Below, in pieces: positions 17,990-26,326 of a stretch of 64,000 nucleotides of DNA; position 1 is the first letter of the stretch, and the number at the start of each line of letters is the position of its first letter. The notes below the pieces were generated by a model, which was not told where the DNA came from, did no database searches, and worked only from the letters and a program-made list of their open reading frames with translations. The stretch is from Gemmatimonas aurantiaca T-27 (GTDB lineage: Bacteria; Gemmatimonadota; Gemmatimonadetes; Gemmatimonadales; Gemmatimonadaceae). Position numbers and translations under genes: made by a program. The stretch is taken from positions 3,665,646 through 3,729,645 of the forward strand of contig NC_012489.1 in assembly GCF_000010305.1 (NCBI RefSeq). Direction: 5' to 3'.

Positions 17990-19137
17990 ATACCGGCGCA
18001 CCCCACGCGCAGGTGCGCTGGGTGGATCCGTCCAGACGCTGGCAAGTGTGGGCGCGATGGCTCACGCTGTATGTGTTGCTCACGGCGCTCGTCGGCCAGG
18101 TGGCGGGGCAACCCGAAGTCAGAGTGGCACACGGTGTGCTCGCATATCTGCTGCTGATCATCGGTGCCAGTCGCGAAGGTGGGCGCGCGTTGTCGATCGT
18201 CCTGGTGATTCTCTGTCACCTGACCATCGACTGGTTCTTCGTGCCGCCGCTATACCAGTTCGGCAGCACCCGTGAACTGGACTGGCTCATTCTCGTGGGA
18301 TTTGCGACAGCGGGATTGCTGGTGTCGCAACTCTTCGTGAACCTGCAACAGGCCGCACGACTGGCGCACGAGCGCACGGCGGAAGTGGAGCGTCTCAGCC
18401 AAGAACGATTGCAGCTCGAGCGTGAAGCGTCGGCCGCCCGCGTGCTCGTGGAAGCAGACCGTCTCAAGAATGCGCTGCTCAATTCCGTGGCCCATGATCT
18501 CCGCTCGCCAGTGGCCACATTGGCGCTGTTGTCCGATCCCGCGTCCGGGTTCCAGAGCCAGGATGCACTACTGCGTGTGAATGGAGAGGCACGACGGCTC
18601 AACGACTTCCTCGTCACGCTGCAGCGATTCGCCAAGGCAGGTGAAGCACCGGCCCTGCAAATGCAGCCTCACGACGCCGAACTGGTGCTGCAGACGGCGC
18701 TGCGGTCGTCCACCGGATTGTTGGCTTCGCGTACCGTGCACCTGCCTTCGCCGGTCGAGGATGCCGTCGTCACCTGCGACTCGACGCTCGTGAGCCAGGT
18801 CCTCGGCAACCTGCTGCAGAATGCCGCCCGTCATGCCCCGGCCGACCAACCCATCGACCTGATGATTCGCGCGGGAGACTCGACCGTGGACCTGATCGTC
18901 GCCGACCGCGGCCCCGGACTGCCGGCCGATCAGGTAGATCGCATCTTCGCCCCCCTGCGGCGCCCCCTGCGCGCCACCGGCGCCCCGTCGACCGATGGAC
19001 GCATGGGGATGGGACTGTCGATCGCCCGCACGTTCGCGAGGGCACAGGGGGGCGACGTGCTTTACCGGCCGCGCGACGGCGGTGGATCGGAGTTCATCCT
19101 GCGCCTGCCTCGTGCGCAGGTCACGACGCGCCCGTGA
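17986..19137 (+). CDS. Sensor histidine kinase, KdpD-type without the N-terminal KdpD/USP domains
   Basis: The 383-residue protein starts with a four-helix DUF4118 membrane module (about residues 20-115) that contains TIDWFFVPPLYQF, the hallmark of KdpD. A coiled coil follows, then a HisKA domain with LNSVAHDLRSPVATL (phosphoacceptor His near residue 167), then the HATPase domain with NLLQNAARHA, DRGPGLP and GMGLSIA. Full-length KdpD is about 900 residues; the N-terminal ATP-binding and universal-stress domains that sense K+ and ligands are missing. This short form may answer to membrane or turgor cues only. The 3' end overlaps the convergent YCII gene by 17 bp. Confidence 0.9.
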   Translation: MNTGAPHAQVRWVDPSRRWQVWARWLTLYVLLTALVGQVAGQPEVRVAHGVLAYLLLIIGASREGGRALSIVLVILCHLTIDWFFVPPLYQFGSTRELDWLILVGFATAGLLVSQLFVNLQQAARLAHERTAEVERLSQERLQLEREASAARVLVEADRLKNALLNSVAHDLRSPVATLALLSDPASGFQSQDALLRVNGEARRLNDFLVTLQRFAKAGEAPALQMQPHDAELVLQTALRSSTGLLASRTVHLPSPVEDAVVTCDSTLVSQVLGNLLQNAARHAPADQPIDLMIRAGDSTVDLIVADRGPGLPADQVDRIFAPLRRPLRATGAPSTDGRMGMGLSIARTFARAQGGDVLYRPRDGGGSEFILRLPRAQVTTRP

Positions 19138-19480
19138 ACTCGATCTCACGAATCGTGATCGATCCGCGTGACTGGGCGTGCGGACAACTGCGCGCGATCG
19201 CCTCGGCCTCTGCATAACCGTCGGCCTCGATCAGAAAATACCCGGACACGACCTCACGGAGCTCCGCGTACGGCCCATCACGGACAATCACGGCCGCCCC
19301 TTCCCGACGGAGAATGCGACCACCTTCGTCGGTGAGCTTGTGGCCACCTCGCAGGCGACCCTTGGCCCCCATCTCCTGCGACCAGGCGCTGTAGCGGGCC
19401 ACGATCTCCTGAAGTTCTGCCGGGGACATGTCCGCATATTCGGTGGGATCGTCGGCCAGCAGCAGCATGAACAGCGACAT
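19121..19480 (-). CDS. YCII/DGPF-domain protein
   Basis: This 119-residue protein begins MSLFMLLLADDPTEYADMSP and has the DGPF-like motif VRDGPYAELREVVSGYFLIEA that defines YCII-related proteins of the PF03795 type. Such genes are conserved partners of ECF42 sigma factors, and the sigma gene starts 64 bp away on the other strand. The pair is divergent here rather than co-directional. GGAG lies 7 nt before the ATG. The biochemical role of DGPF proteins is unknown; they are not anti-sigma factors in the cases studied. Confidence 0.88.
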   Translation of the reverse strand: MSLFMLLLADDPTEYADMSPAELQEIVARYSAWSQEMGAKGRLRGGHKLTDEGGRILRREGAAVIVRDGPYAELREVVSGYFLIEADGYAEAEAIARSCPHAQSRGSITIREIEFTGAS

Positions 19481-19543
19481 GGAATTCTCCGCATGAGAAA
19501 GAAAGACGGCACACGCCCCTCCGTGGGGGTCGAAGTCCCCCCG

Positions 19544-20863
19544 ATGGCGCCGTCGCATGTCGAGGACGCAGGATCGTCATCGGAATCGACATCGGCCTCG
19601 CCGGGCAGTGCCGAGCATATGCTGACGGACCCTCGCGGCTTCCGCGAGGCGGCGGCGCGCGTGACCGCGATCCTGGTCCGACATCACGGGTCACAACAAC
19701 TCGATCGCATTGAAGATGCGGTACAGGACGCCTTTGCGGCGGCGGCGCGGAGCTGGCCCGTAGCCGGCGCGCCGCGTGATGCGATGGCCTGGCTCGTCCA
19801 GGTGGCCCGCCGCCGATATCTCGACCGCGTGCGCGGTGCGCGGCGGTGGGTGGACGACACGGAGGCGATCGATGCTGCCGTCAGTGCGCACCACGTGGAC
19901 GATGACGCCATGTCCGAACCGGCACCGCTGGCCGACGATCAACTGCGGCTGCTGTTCCTCTGCTGCCATTCCGCTTTGAGCGCCGAATCACGCGTCGCAC
20001 TCACGCTCAAGTGTGTCGCGCAATTCAGCGTGCCGGAGATCGCGCGGTTGCTGCGCGCCGATGTCCCCACCGTCGCACAGCGTCTGGTGCGAGCCAAGCG
20101 CACGCTGCGTGAAACCCGTGTGCCCTTCATCGTGCCGGCGCCCTCGGCCCTGCCGGAGCGGCTCGACGATGTGCTCGCCGTCTGCTACGCGATCTTCACC
20201 GAAGGACACCTGGCCACCCACGGCGAGATGCTGGTACGGCCCGAGTTGTGCCGCGAAGCCATCCATCTGGTGCAGCAACTGCTGCGTTGGCCGGACACCG
20301 ATACACCGGCAGCACGGGCGTTGCTCGCGCTGATGCTGCTCACCGCAGCACGACTGCCAGCGCGGGATGCCGATGGCGCGCCCGTCCCGCTGGCCGAGCA
20401 GGACCGCACCCTTTGGGACCGGTCGCTGATCGCACGCGGCATGCGGATCTTTGCCACGTCCATCGCGGGTCCCACGATCACGCGCTATCACGTCGAGGCG
20501 GACATCGCGGCGGCGCATGTCACGGCAAGCGACTACGCCGGCACGCCCTGGTTGCGCATCGTGAACGCCTACGACCTGCTGCGTCGTATCGCCCCTTCAC
20601 CGATGGTGGAACTGGCGAGCGCGATGGCGATCGCCGAGTCCGGCGATGACACACGAGCACTGGCCGAGGTGCAAGCGATGTCCGCCGCGATGCAGCGTTG
20701 GCCCGAATGGCACGCCACACTGGCCACACTGTTGGCGCGACTGGGGCGCCACGATGAAGCCGCCCCACATTGGAAGGCCGCGATTCGTGAGACAGAATCG
20801 CGGCCAGTCCGAGAACACTATGAACGACAGTTGCGAGTCGCACCGGATGGGTTCGGGGGGTGA
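19544..20863 (+). CDS. ECF42-type RNA polymerase sigma factor with C-terminal DUF6596/TPR-like extension
   Basis: Region sigma2 is visible as IEDAVQDAFAAAARSWP followed by AWLVQVARRRYLDRVR, and sigma4 as LRLLFLCCHSALSAESRVALTLKCVAQFSVPEIARLLR. The long C-terminal extension, about residues 200-439, has paired helices (YAIFTEGHLATHGEMLVRPELCREAI ...), which is the DUF6596/TPR-like part typical of ECF42. Its adjacency to a DGPF (YCII) gene supports this group. Two starts are possible, 19544 and 19619; both lack a strong Shine-Dalgarno, so the first 25 residues are uncertain. ECF42 members have no anti-sigma partner and are thought to be controlled through the extension. Confidence 0.88.
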   Translation: MAPSHVEDAGSSSESTSASPGSAEHMLTDPRGFREAAARVTAILVRHHGSQQLDRIEDAVQDAFAAAARSWPVAGAPRDAMAWLVQVARRRYLDRVRGARRWVDDTEAIDAAVSAHHVDDDAMSEPAPLADDQLRLLFLCCHSALSAESRVALTLKCVAQFSVPEIARLLRADVPTVAQRLVRAKRTLRETRVPFIVPAPSALPERLDDVLAVCYAIFTEGHLATHGEMLVRPELCREAIHLVQQLLRWPDTDTPAARALLALMLLTAARLPARDADGAPVPLAEQDRTLWDRSLIARGMRIFATSIAGPTITRYHVEADIAAAHVTASDYAGTPWLRIVNAYDLLRRIAPSPMVELASAMAIAESGDDTRALAEVQAMSAAMQRWPEWHATLATLLARLGRHDEAAPHWKAAIRETESRPVREHYERQLRVAPDGFGG

Positions 20864-20878
20864 ACATGCCCCCCCGAA
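20852..20878. terminator. Hairpin at convergent gene end, stop codon in loop
   Basis: TTCGGGGGG (20852-20860) pairs with CCCCCCGAA (20870-20878). The sigma-factor stop codon TGA (20861-20863) is in the loop. There is no T-run. It separates the sigma gene from the convergent aminotransferase gene. Confidence 0.55.
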
Positions 20879-20899
20879 ACCCGAAACCGTTGGCTCCGA

Positions 20900-22069
20900 C
20901 TATCGCCCGGCGTTGGCTCTGACCGCCAGCGCCCCCAGTCGTTCGCCCGCTGCGCGCAGGGTCTCTTCCCGCTTTGCGAAGTGGAATCGAATCAAATTCT
21001 TCACCGGCTCGCGGAAGAAACTCGAACCGGGCACACCGGCCACGCCGATCTCCTTGATCAGCCACTCGGATGCGGCCGTATCGTCGGGGAAGCCCAGTTC
21101 GGTGATGTCGACCATCACGTAGTACGCGCCCTGTGGCTCGGTGAACGGCAGGCCGGTGCCACGCAAGATCTCGAGGAAGAGATCGCGCTTCTTCGTGTAG
21201 ATCGTGGTGAGCTCTTCGTAGTACGACATCGGCAGTTCGAGCGCGCCCACGGCGGCGTCCTGCAGCGGGGCCGCAGCGCCCACCGTGAGGAAGTCGTGCA
21301 CTTTGCGCGCCTGCGCGATCACCGACGCCGGCGCATGCACATATCCCAACCGCCACCCCGTGATCGAATAGGTCTTCGACAGTGAATTGCAGGTGATCGT
21401 GCGCTCGAACGCCCCCGGCAGCGTGTTGAAGTACACATGCTCGTGCGGCGCGTACACGATGTGCTCGTACGGTTCGTCGGTGATGACCCACGTATCGTAC
21501 TGCTCGGCGTACTTGAGAATGGTGAGCAGTTCCTCGCGCGTGAACACCTTGCCACTCGGGTTCGACGGGTTGCACACCACAATTGCCTTGGGCTTCTGTG
21601 CGAACGCCTTCGCCAGATCGTCTTCATCGAACCCGAAGCCGGGCGGATGCAGCGGCACGTAGATGGGTTCTGCGCCGGAGAGAATGGCATCGGCCGCATA
21701 GTTCTCGTAGAACGGCGAGAACACGATCACCTTGTCGCCCGGATTGCAGGCCGTCATCATGGCGACCATCATCGCCTCCGTGCTGCCGCAGGTGACCACG
21801 AGATGCTGGTCTGCATCCACGTCGAGCCCGGTGAAGCGCGAGATCTTGCCGGCCAGTGCCTTCCGGAAAGCTGGCGCGCCCCAGGTCACCGCGTACTGAT
21901 GGTTCGGTCCGCGTGCCGCCCGTTCGAGGCCGGACAACAGCGTTTCCGGCGGATCAAAATCCGGAAATCCCTGCGAGAGATTGATGGCGCCGTACTGATT
22001 GGCGAGGCGCGTGGTCCCACGGATGACGGATTCCGTGAAGACGGAGAGGCGTGCGGCTGTGGTAGGCAT
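20900..22069 (-). CDS. PLP-dependent class I/II aminotransferase
   Basis: The 389-residue protein has the fold-type I signatures INLSQGFPDFDPPE at the N-terminus, NPSNPSGKVFTREEL, the aldimine Asp in WVITDEPYEHIVY, the Schiff-base lysine in SLSKTYSITGWRLGY, and the carboxylate-binding Arg in NLIRFHFAK. The pattern is closest to the aspartate/kynurenine/methionine (YbdL-like) aminotransferases. The ATG at 22069 gives the standard short N-terminus; the longer reading frame to 22129 adds only unlikely residues. It is apparently a single-gene unit. Confidence 0.92.
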   Translation of the reverse strand: MPTTAARLSVFTESVIRGTTRLANQYGAINLSQGFPDFDPPETLLSGLERAARGPNHQYAVTWGAPAFRKALAGKISRFTGLDVDADQHLVVTCGSTEAMMVAMMTACNPGDKVIVFSPFYENYAADAILSGAEPIYVPLHPPGFGFDEDDLAKAFAQKPKAIVVCNPSNPSGKVFTREELLTILKYAEQYDTWVITDEPYEHIVYAPHEHVYFNTLPGAFERTITCNSLSKTYSITGWRLGYVHAPASVIAQARKVHDFLTVGAAAPLQDAAVGALELPMSYYEELTTIYTKKRDLFLEILRGTGLPFTEPQGAYYVMVDITELGFPDDTAASEWLIKEIGVAGVPGSSFFREPVKNLIRFHFAKREETLRAAGERLGALAVRANAGR

Positions 22070-22125
22070 ACGGCGACATATATCGCCGGGCAGGGGAGCC
22101 CGCCACTGCGCGCGGCGACACGCCA

Positions 22126-22929
22126 TCACCCCATGGCCGGCACGGCCTCTGAGGTGATGCGCGCCTCTGCAGGACGGGCAGCGCCGGATGCGGGGTGATC
22201 CGTGGCAGAGGGGCCATCAGTGCGCCGCCGCGTGAGCACTGACGCGCTGATCATGAGCGCGACAAAAGTCACGTCGAGCGCGCCAAACGCGATCGCCGCG
22301 GTGGCCGCCTTGCCATGCCCCTCGGCCACCAACACCCCGCCAATGGTCGCCCACACCGGTGCTCCACGCCATGTCCACAGCAGGCGTTCGCGGGCGATAT
22401 GCCGCCACCAGCGCACCGAGAGCAACGCGAAGGCGATGGTGAGCCAGCATTGCAGCGCATCGTGCAGAGGTGCCTCGCCGCCAAGATGGGGCACCGGGGT
22501 GCGTAACACCGGCAGCCATGGCACCAGCCAGCCACTGTGATTGCCATGCGTGATGCCATCGAGCACCACATGACTCACGCCACCAATCCAGGCCGACCAT
22601 GCCACGGAGACCCAGTCCCACCATGTCGCCGGCGCGCGCAGGGCCAGCAAATCGTGCAGACGCCACTCCGGATGATCGCGGAGGTATGGCACCAGCGCCG
22701 GCAGCAGCCGGGTGGTGAGCAGCCACACCAACGCCATCGTCAGCGGCACCGTGAACCAGATCTGCGCCGACAGCGTGTGACTGAACAGCCAGTCGTGTGA
22801 CATGCGACCGATGAACTCGAGATCGGGCGCCATGCTGCCGATGCACAGCGCCAGCCCGGAGAAGCGATGCGGCCAGCGCATCTTGAGCGGCAATACGAGG
22901 GCCTGATGGGACAGGATCGTCGCAGGCAT
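22126..22929 (-). CDS. DUF4184-family membrane protein
   Basis: The 267-residue protein starts MPATILSHQALVLPLKMRW and contains LALCIGSMAPDLEFIGRMSHDWLFSHTL, the hallmark of DUF4184. About six membrane helices and conserved His and Asp residues (SHQ, APDLE, SHVVLDGITHGNH) suggest an integral-membrane metal-dependent hydrolase, distantly like the YdjM/LexA-regulated family, but no activity is proven. ATG at 22929 is chosen because the family motif starts a few residues later. Confidence 0.83.
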   Translation of the reverse strand: MPATILSHQALVLPLKMRWPHRFSGLALCIGSMAPDLEFIGRMSHDWLFSHTLSAQIWFTVPLTMALVWLLTTRLLPALVPYLRDHPEWRLHDLLALRAPATWWDWVSVAWSAWIGGVSHVVLDGITHGNHSGWLVPWLPVLRTPVPHLGGEAPLHDALQCWLTIAFALLSVRWWRHIARERLLWTWRGAPVWATIGGVLVAEGHGKAATAAIAFGALDVTFVALMISASVLTRRRTDGPSATDHPASGAARPAEARITSEAVPAMG

Positions 22930-23215
22930 GTCTTTTTCGGAAAGGCGACCAGGCCAATGCACCGTGAACGCCCCCTAGTCTCCGCTGGCCATGCCACAGC
23001 GACGGTATCGACGTGTCGCCTCCCGGGCTCGGTTCAGCAACAAATCGCACACCAGAGGGGTGCCCCCATCTGACCACGACGCGTCGGCCCACGGACAGCA
23101 ATACGTGCCCGAAGCAGGGGTTCGCTCGTCCTTCCCTCGACCCGTCGCGGGGTGCCGGTTGCAAAACAGCCGTCCCCCGTGGACTTTCGGGGACTCTTGC
23201 CACCGGTGTGATAGC

Positions 23216-24712
23216 GTGCCACAACTCGACCGTGTACTGACCCGCCTCGAAGCCGGCGCCGCCTCGGCGATCCTGCTCGAAGCGGATACCCCCATTCGCT
23301 GCGTCACGCCCAACGGCCCGCAGCCGGTCAGCACACAGGTGCTCACACGCGCGCAGGCGCTGGCGCTGGTGAACGAGATGGCGGGCGCAGACGACAAGCC
23401 AGCGGTCGCGGCTGGCGCCGGCATTCGTTTTCTGTACGCCTGGAACGACAAACAGTGGTTGGTGCAGCAGGAGAGCGACGCGCCGCTGCGCATTCGCATC
23501 CGGCAGTGGGTCGACAAGCCCGGTCCGGCCGACCCTACTGTGCCCACCGGCACGGGCCACATGCGCCGTCGTGCGTCGGACAAACCGCTGGGTTCGTTCG
23601 AGAACGAGGCCGCAGCCCGCGAAGCCATTGATCGCCTCCTGCGAGAGCAGGTCCGCCGGGGTGCGGCCGATCTGCACCTGCGAGTTGGCGAGCCGCCCAT
23701 CCTGCGCATGGGGGGAGACCTCCTGCGCATCGAGGGCGAGCCGGTGCTCGATGACCCCACCGTATCGGGCATGCTGTGGTCGATCATGCCCGACAAGAAC
23801 AAGGCGGAATTCGACGGTAGCTGGGACACCGATTTTGCCCATGAGATTCAGGGCCTTTCACGTTTCCGCGTGAATGTCCTGCGGGACCGGAACGGCGTCG
23901 CCTCCGTGATCCGCACCATCGCCACGGGTACGGTCACCGTGGAGCAGATGGGCATTTCAGCGGAAGTCCAGCAGCTCTGTCACCTCACCAAGGGACTGGT
24001 GCTGGTGACCGGCCCCACCGGCTCCGGCAAATCGACGACCCTGTGTGCGCTGGTGGACCTCATCAATCGCACACGCTCCGATCACATCATCACGATCGAA
24101 GATCCGATCGAGTTCGTGCACCAGAGCAAGAAGTGTCTGATCACGCAGCGTCAGGTGGGCGTGCACACGCAGTCGTTCAAGAGCGCTCTGCGCGCGGCGC
24201 TGCGTGAGGATCCGGACATCGTCCTCGTGGGCGAACTACGCGACCTGGAAACCATTGCCATAGCGCTCGAGACGGCCGAAACAGGCCACCTGGTGTTCGG
24301 CACACTGCACACCAGCACCGCCGCGTCGACCATCAATCGCATCGTGGACCAGTTTCCGGCCGACCGGCAGGATCAGATCCGCGTGATGCTCTCCGAGTCG
24401 CTCAAGGGTGTGGTATCGCAGACACTGTGCCGCAAGATCGGCGGTGGGCGTGTGGCCGCACGTGAGATTCTGCTCGTCAACAAGGCGGTCAGTTCGCTCA
24501 TCCGCGAAGGCAAGACGGTGCAGATCCCCAACATCATCCAGACCAACCGCCGACTGGGCATGGAAACGCTCAACGACGCCCTGCTCACGCTGGTCCGCAA
24601 CAAGACCATCGAGGCGGAAGAAGCGTTCGTGAAGTCGGTCGAAAAGAAGGAAATGGCGGGCAAACTCAAGGCGATGGGCTACAACCTCGACGGGCTGACG
24701 TCCGAGGAGTAG
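23216..24712 (+). CDS. PilT/PilU-like type IV pilus retraction ATPase with extra N-terminal domain
   Basis: The core from about residue 120 matches PilT: RRGAADLHLRVGEPPILRMGGDL, Walker A GPTGSGKST (266-274), Asp box IITIEDPIEFVH, Walker B DPDIVLVGELRD, and the His box GHLVFGTLHTSTAASTINRI. At 498 residues it exceeds the usual 340-380. The additional N-terminal 110 residues look like a degenerate copy of the PilT N-terminal domain. The frame is open back to 22991, but residues before the GTG at 23216 do not look coded. The 286-bp spacer 22930-23215 shows no other gene. No other pilus genes are in the window. Confidence 0.87.
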   Translation: MPQLDRVLTRLEAGAASAILLEADTPIRCVTPNGPQPVSTQVLTRAQALALVNEMAGADDKPAVAAGAGIRFLYAWNDKQWLVQQESDAPLRIRIRQWVDKPGPADPTVPTGTGHMRRRASDKPLGSFENEAAAREAIDRLLREQVRRGAADLHLRVGEPPILRMGGDLLRIEGEPVLDDPTVSGMLWSIMPDKNKAEFDGSWDTDFAHEIQGLSRFRVNVLRDRNGVASVIRTIATGTVTVEQMGISAEVQQLCHLTKGLVLVTGPTGSGKSTTLCALVDLINRTRSDHIITIEDPIEFVHQSKKCLITQRQVGVHTQSFKSALRAALREDPDIVLVGELRDLETIAIALETAETGHLVFGTLHTSTAASTINRIVDQFPADRQDQIRVMLSESLKGVVSQTLCRKIGGGRVAAREILLVNKAVSSLIREGKTVQIPNIIQTNRRLGMETLNDALLTLVRNKTIEAEEAFVKSVEKKEMAGKLKAMGYNLDGLTSEE

Positions 24713-24721
24713 CAGCGCCCG

Positions 24722-25579
24722 TCAGTCCGTCGTTGCCGGTCCGGCATCGGGAGCGGCGCCCGTGAGAATAGCGGCCGTATCCCGCGCGATCCGATCGGCG
24801 ATCTGATCCAGCGGCAGATCGTTGCGATCGGTGCCGAACGGCTCTTCGATTTCGGTGGCCAGCAGTTCCAGGCCCATCGTCGCAAAAAACGTGAACATGC
24901 TCGCGATGATCGTCCCGTAGCCGAACTCGCGGGCGAGACCGAACGGCAGTACCAGCGCGTACAGAATCACGAACTGCTTCACGTACGAACTGTACGAAAA
25001 GGGGATGGGCGTGTTGCGGATACGCTCGCAGGCGCCCGTGACATCATCGAATTGCACCACCAGCGGCGTGAGGGCCACCGTTGCTTCGCGCGGTAGCTGC
25101 CCTGCGGCGATATCGGCGTGCAGCCGCCGCGACAGTCGCTGCACAATATCGTTTGGCACATGAGGGCCGAGTGTGCCGCGCGGTGCACGCAGGTGCGCCG
25201 CCAACGCGACCGGGAACTCCTCGAACAATCGAACGTACTCCGCCCGCTGCGGCGCCTGCACCGGCAACAGCGCGTCGAGTTGATGCGCCAGCCCCCGTGA
25301 GATGTTCACCAACTGGCCCCACAACCGACGGCCCTCCCACCAGCGATCGTAGGAGGTGTTGGTCCGGAATACCAACAGCAGACCGAGAATGATGCCCAGG
25401 ATGGACAACAACGACGGCCCCAGCGGCACGGCCACGCGGAAATAGTCGGTTTCCACCCACACCACGAGCGCGGCATACAAACCGGCCCCCACCACATCCA
25501 GCGCCAGCGTGCGAAACACCGGGCTGTGCGGAAAGTCCAGCAGGATGCGCAGCCAGTTTTTCGGATCGTACGTGATCAT
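24722..25579 (-). CDS. Bestrophin-family (UPF0187) anion channel
   Basis: The 285-residue protein begins MITYDPKNWLRILLDFPHSPVF and has the bestrophin patches GIILGLLLVFRTNTSYDRWWEGRRLWGQLVN and IPFSYSSYVKQFVILYALVLPFGL. Bacterial bestrophins form pentameric channels in the inner membrane, selective for either cations or anions. The C-terminal EIEEPFGTDRNDLPLD is the conserved family end. Longer in-frame starts up to 25729 would read through a low-complexity Arg-rich stretch. It converges tightly (9 bp) on the pilT-like gene. Confidence 0.92.
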   Translation of the reverse strand: MITYDPKNWLRILLDFPHSPVFRTLALDVVGAGLYAALVVWVETDYFRVAVPLGPSLLSILGIILGLLLVFRTNTSYDRWWEGRRLWGQLVNISRGLAHQLDALLPVQAPQRAEYVRLFEEFPVALAAHLRAPRGTLGPHVPNDIVQRLSRRLHADIAAGQLPREATVALTPLVVQFDDVTGACERIRNTPIPFSYSSYVKQFVILYALVLPFGLAREFGYGTIIASMFTFFATMGLELLATEIEEPFGTDRNDLPLDQIADRIARDTAAILTGAAPDAGPATTD

Positions 25580-25613
25580 GACCGCGTGTACCGACAGAGA
25601 GGCATGTAGGGAT

Positions 25614-26141
25614 CTACTTGGCCGCGGCCACGCATTCCATCTCGACCCGGGCGCCAAACAGCAGCGTCGCCTGCACCGCCGCGCGGGCCGGATACTTCCC
25701 GTTCGTGAAATACGATCGGTAGATCTCATTCATCGCCGGCCACTCGGCGAGATCCGCCATGTACACCGTGCAGCGCGCCACCCGCTCCATGCCCACTCCG
25801 ACGGCACCCAGCGTGCCCTTGATGTTCTCGAGCAACTGCTTGGTCTCCGCCTGAATCCCGCCCGGAGCCAGCTTGCCGTCTGGCAAGGTGCCCAGCGTCC
25901 CCGACACGAAGATCAGATTCCCCACCCGCACCGCCGGCGAGAATGGATTGGCCGGTGGTCCGTCGGGCTGGATGAACTCGGGATCGGCGGCCGCGGAGGC
26001 GGGGCTGGCAGCAGCCGGCGCAGCGGCATCCTTGGGAGCGGCGCAGCCCGCCTGCAGGAGCACGGCGATCGCAGCGGTGCTCGCCGCCACGACAGCGGCC
26101 CGGGCCAGACGGAGGTGGTTCGGCGTGTTGGTGTTTTCCAT
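25614..26141 (-). CDS. RidA/YjgF-family protein with lipoprotein signal peptide
   Basis: The first 33 residues are a lipoprotein signal peptide ending AIAVLLQAGC, followed by an Ala/Pro-rich linker of about 20 residues. The remaining 120 residues are a full RidA domain (VRVGNLIFVSGTLGTLPDG..., GVGMERVARCTVYMADLAEWPAMNEIYRSYF, and the C-terminal VEMECVAA). The conserved Arg in PARAAVQATLL, which binds the carboxylate of imines, is kept. Cytoplasmic RidA deaminates reactive enamines/imines; a lipid-anchored periplasmic version implies a different substrate. Likely promoter region: 26142-26326, shared with the GMC gene. Confidence 0.9.
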   Translation of the reverse strand: MENTNTPNHLRLARAAVVAASTAAIAVLLQAGCAAPKDAAAPAAASPASAAADPEFIQPDGPPANPFSPAVRVGNLIFVSGTLGTLPDGKLAPGGIQAETKQLLENIKGTLGAVGVGMERVARCTVYMADLAEWPAMNEIYRSYFTNGKYPARAAVQATLLFGARVEMECVAAAK

Positions 26142-26326
26142 TCCACCGAACCTGAACGGGAATCGGGCGGCGTCAAGCGGTACACCGTTCTTCGTCAATT
26201 CGGCCCTCATGCGTGCACCGCGCGGTTTCCGGCCGCATACTTGGAAGAGACGCGGCTCGCGCCTTCCTCGAGCCGTCCGCATGCACCGAGCGAGCACGCC
26301 CCCTGTGCTCGCGCCGAGGAGACCAC

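Noticed and set aside
20520-21575. 351-codon open frame on the minus strand overlapping the sigma and aminotransferase genes
   Set aside because: It covers the ends of two well-supported genes in the wrong frame.
23171-23193. GTCCCC-N11-GGGGAC inverted repeat before the pilT-like gene
   Set aside because: The arms are inverted compared with the GGGGAC-N11-GTCCCC hairpin family and there is no gene end there, so relation to that family is probably chance.
22991-23215. N-terminal extension of the pilT-like gene to an ATG at 22991
   Set aside because: The extension is rich in Arg, Ser and Pro with no similarity to PilT and no ribosome binding site; the family-like sequence begins at the GTG 23216.
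22217-23842. 541-codon open frame on the minus strand over the DUF4184 and pilT-like genes
   Set aside because: It is a shadow in another frame of two recognisable genes; its translation is low-complexity and unlike any family.
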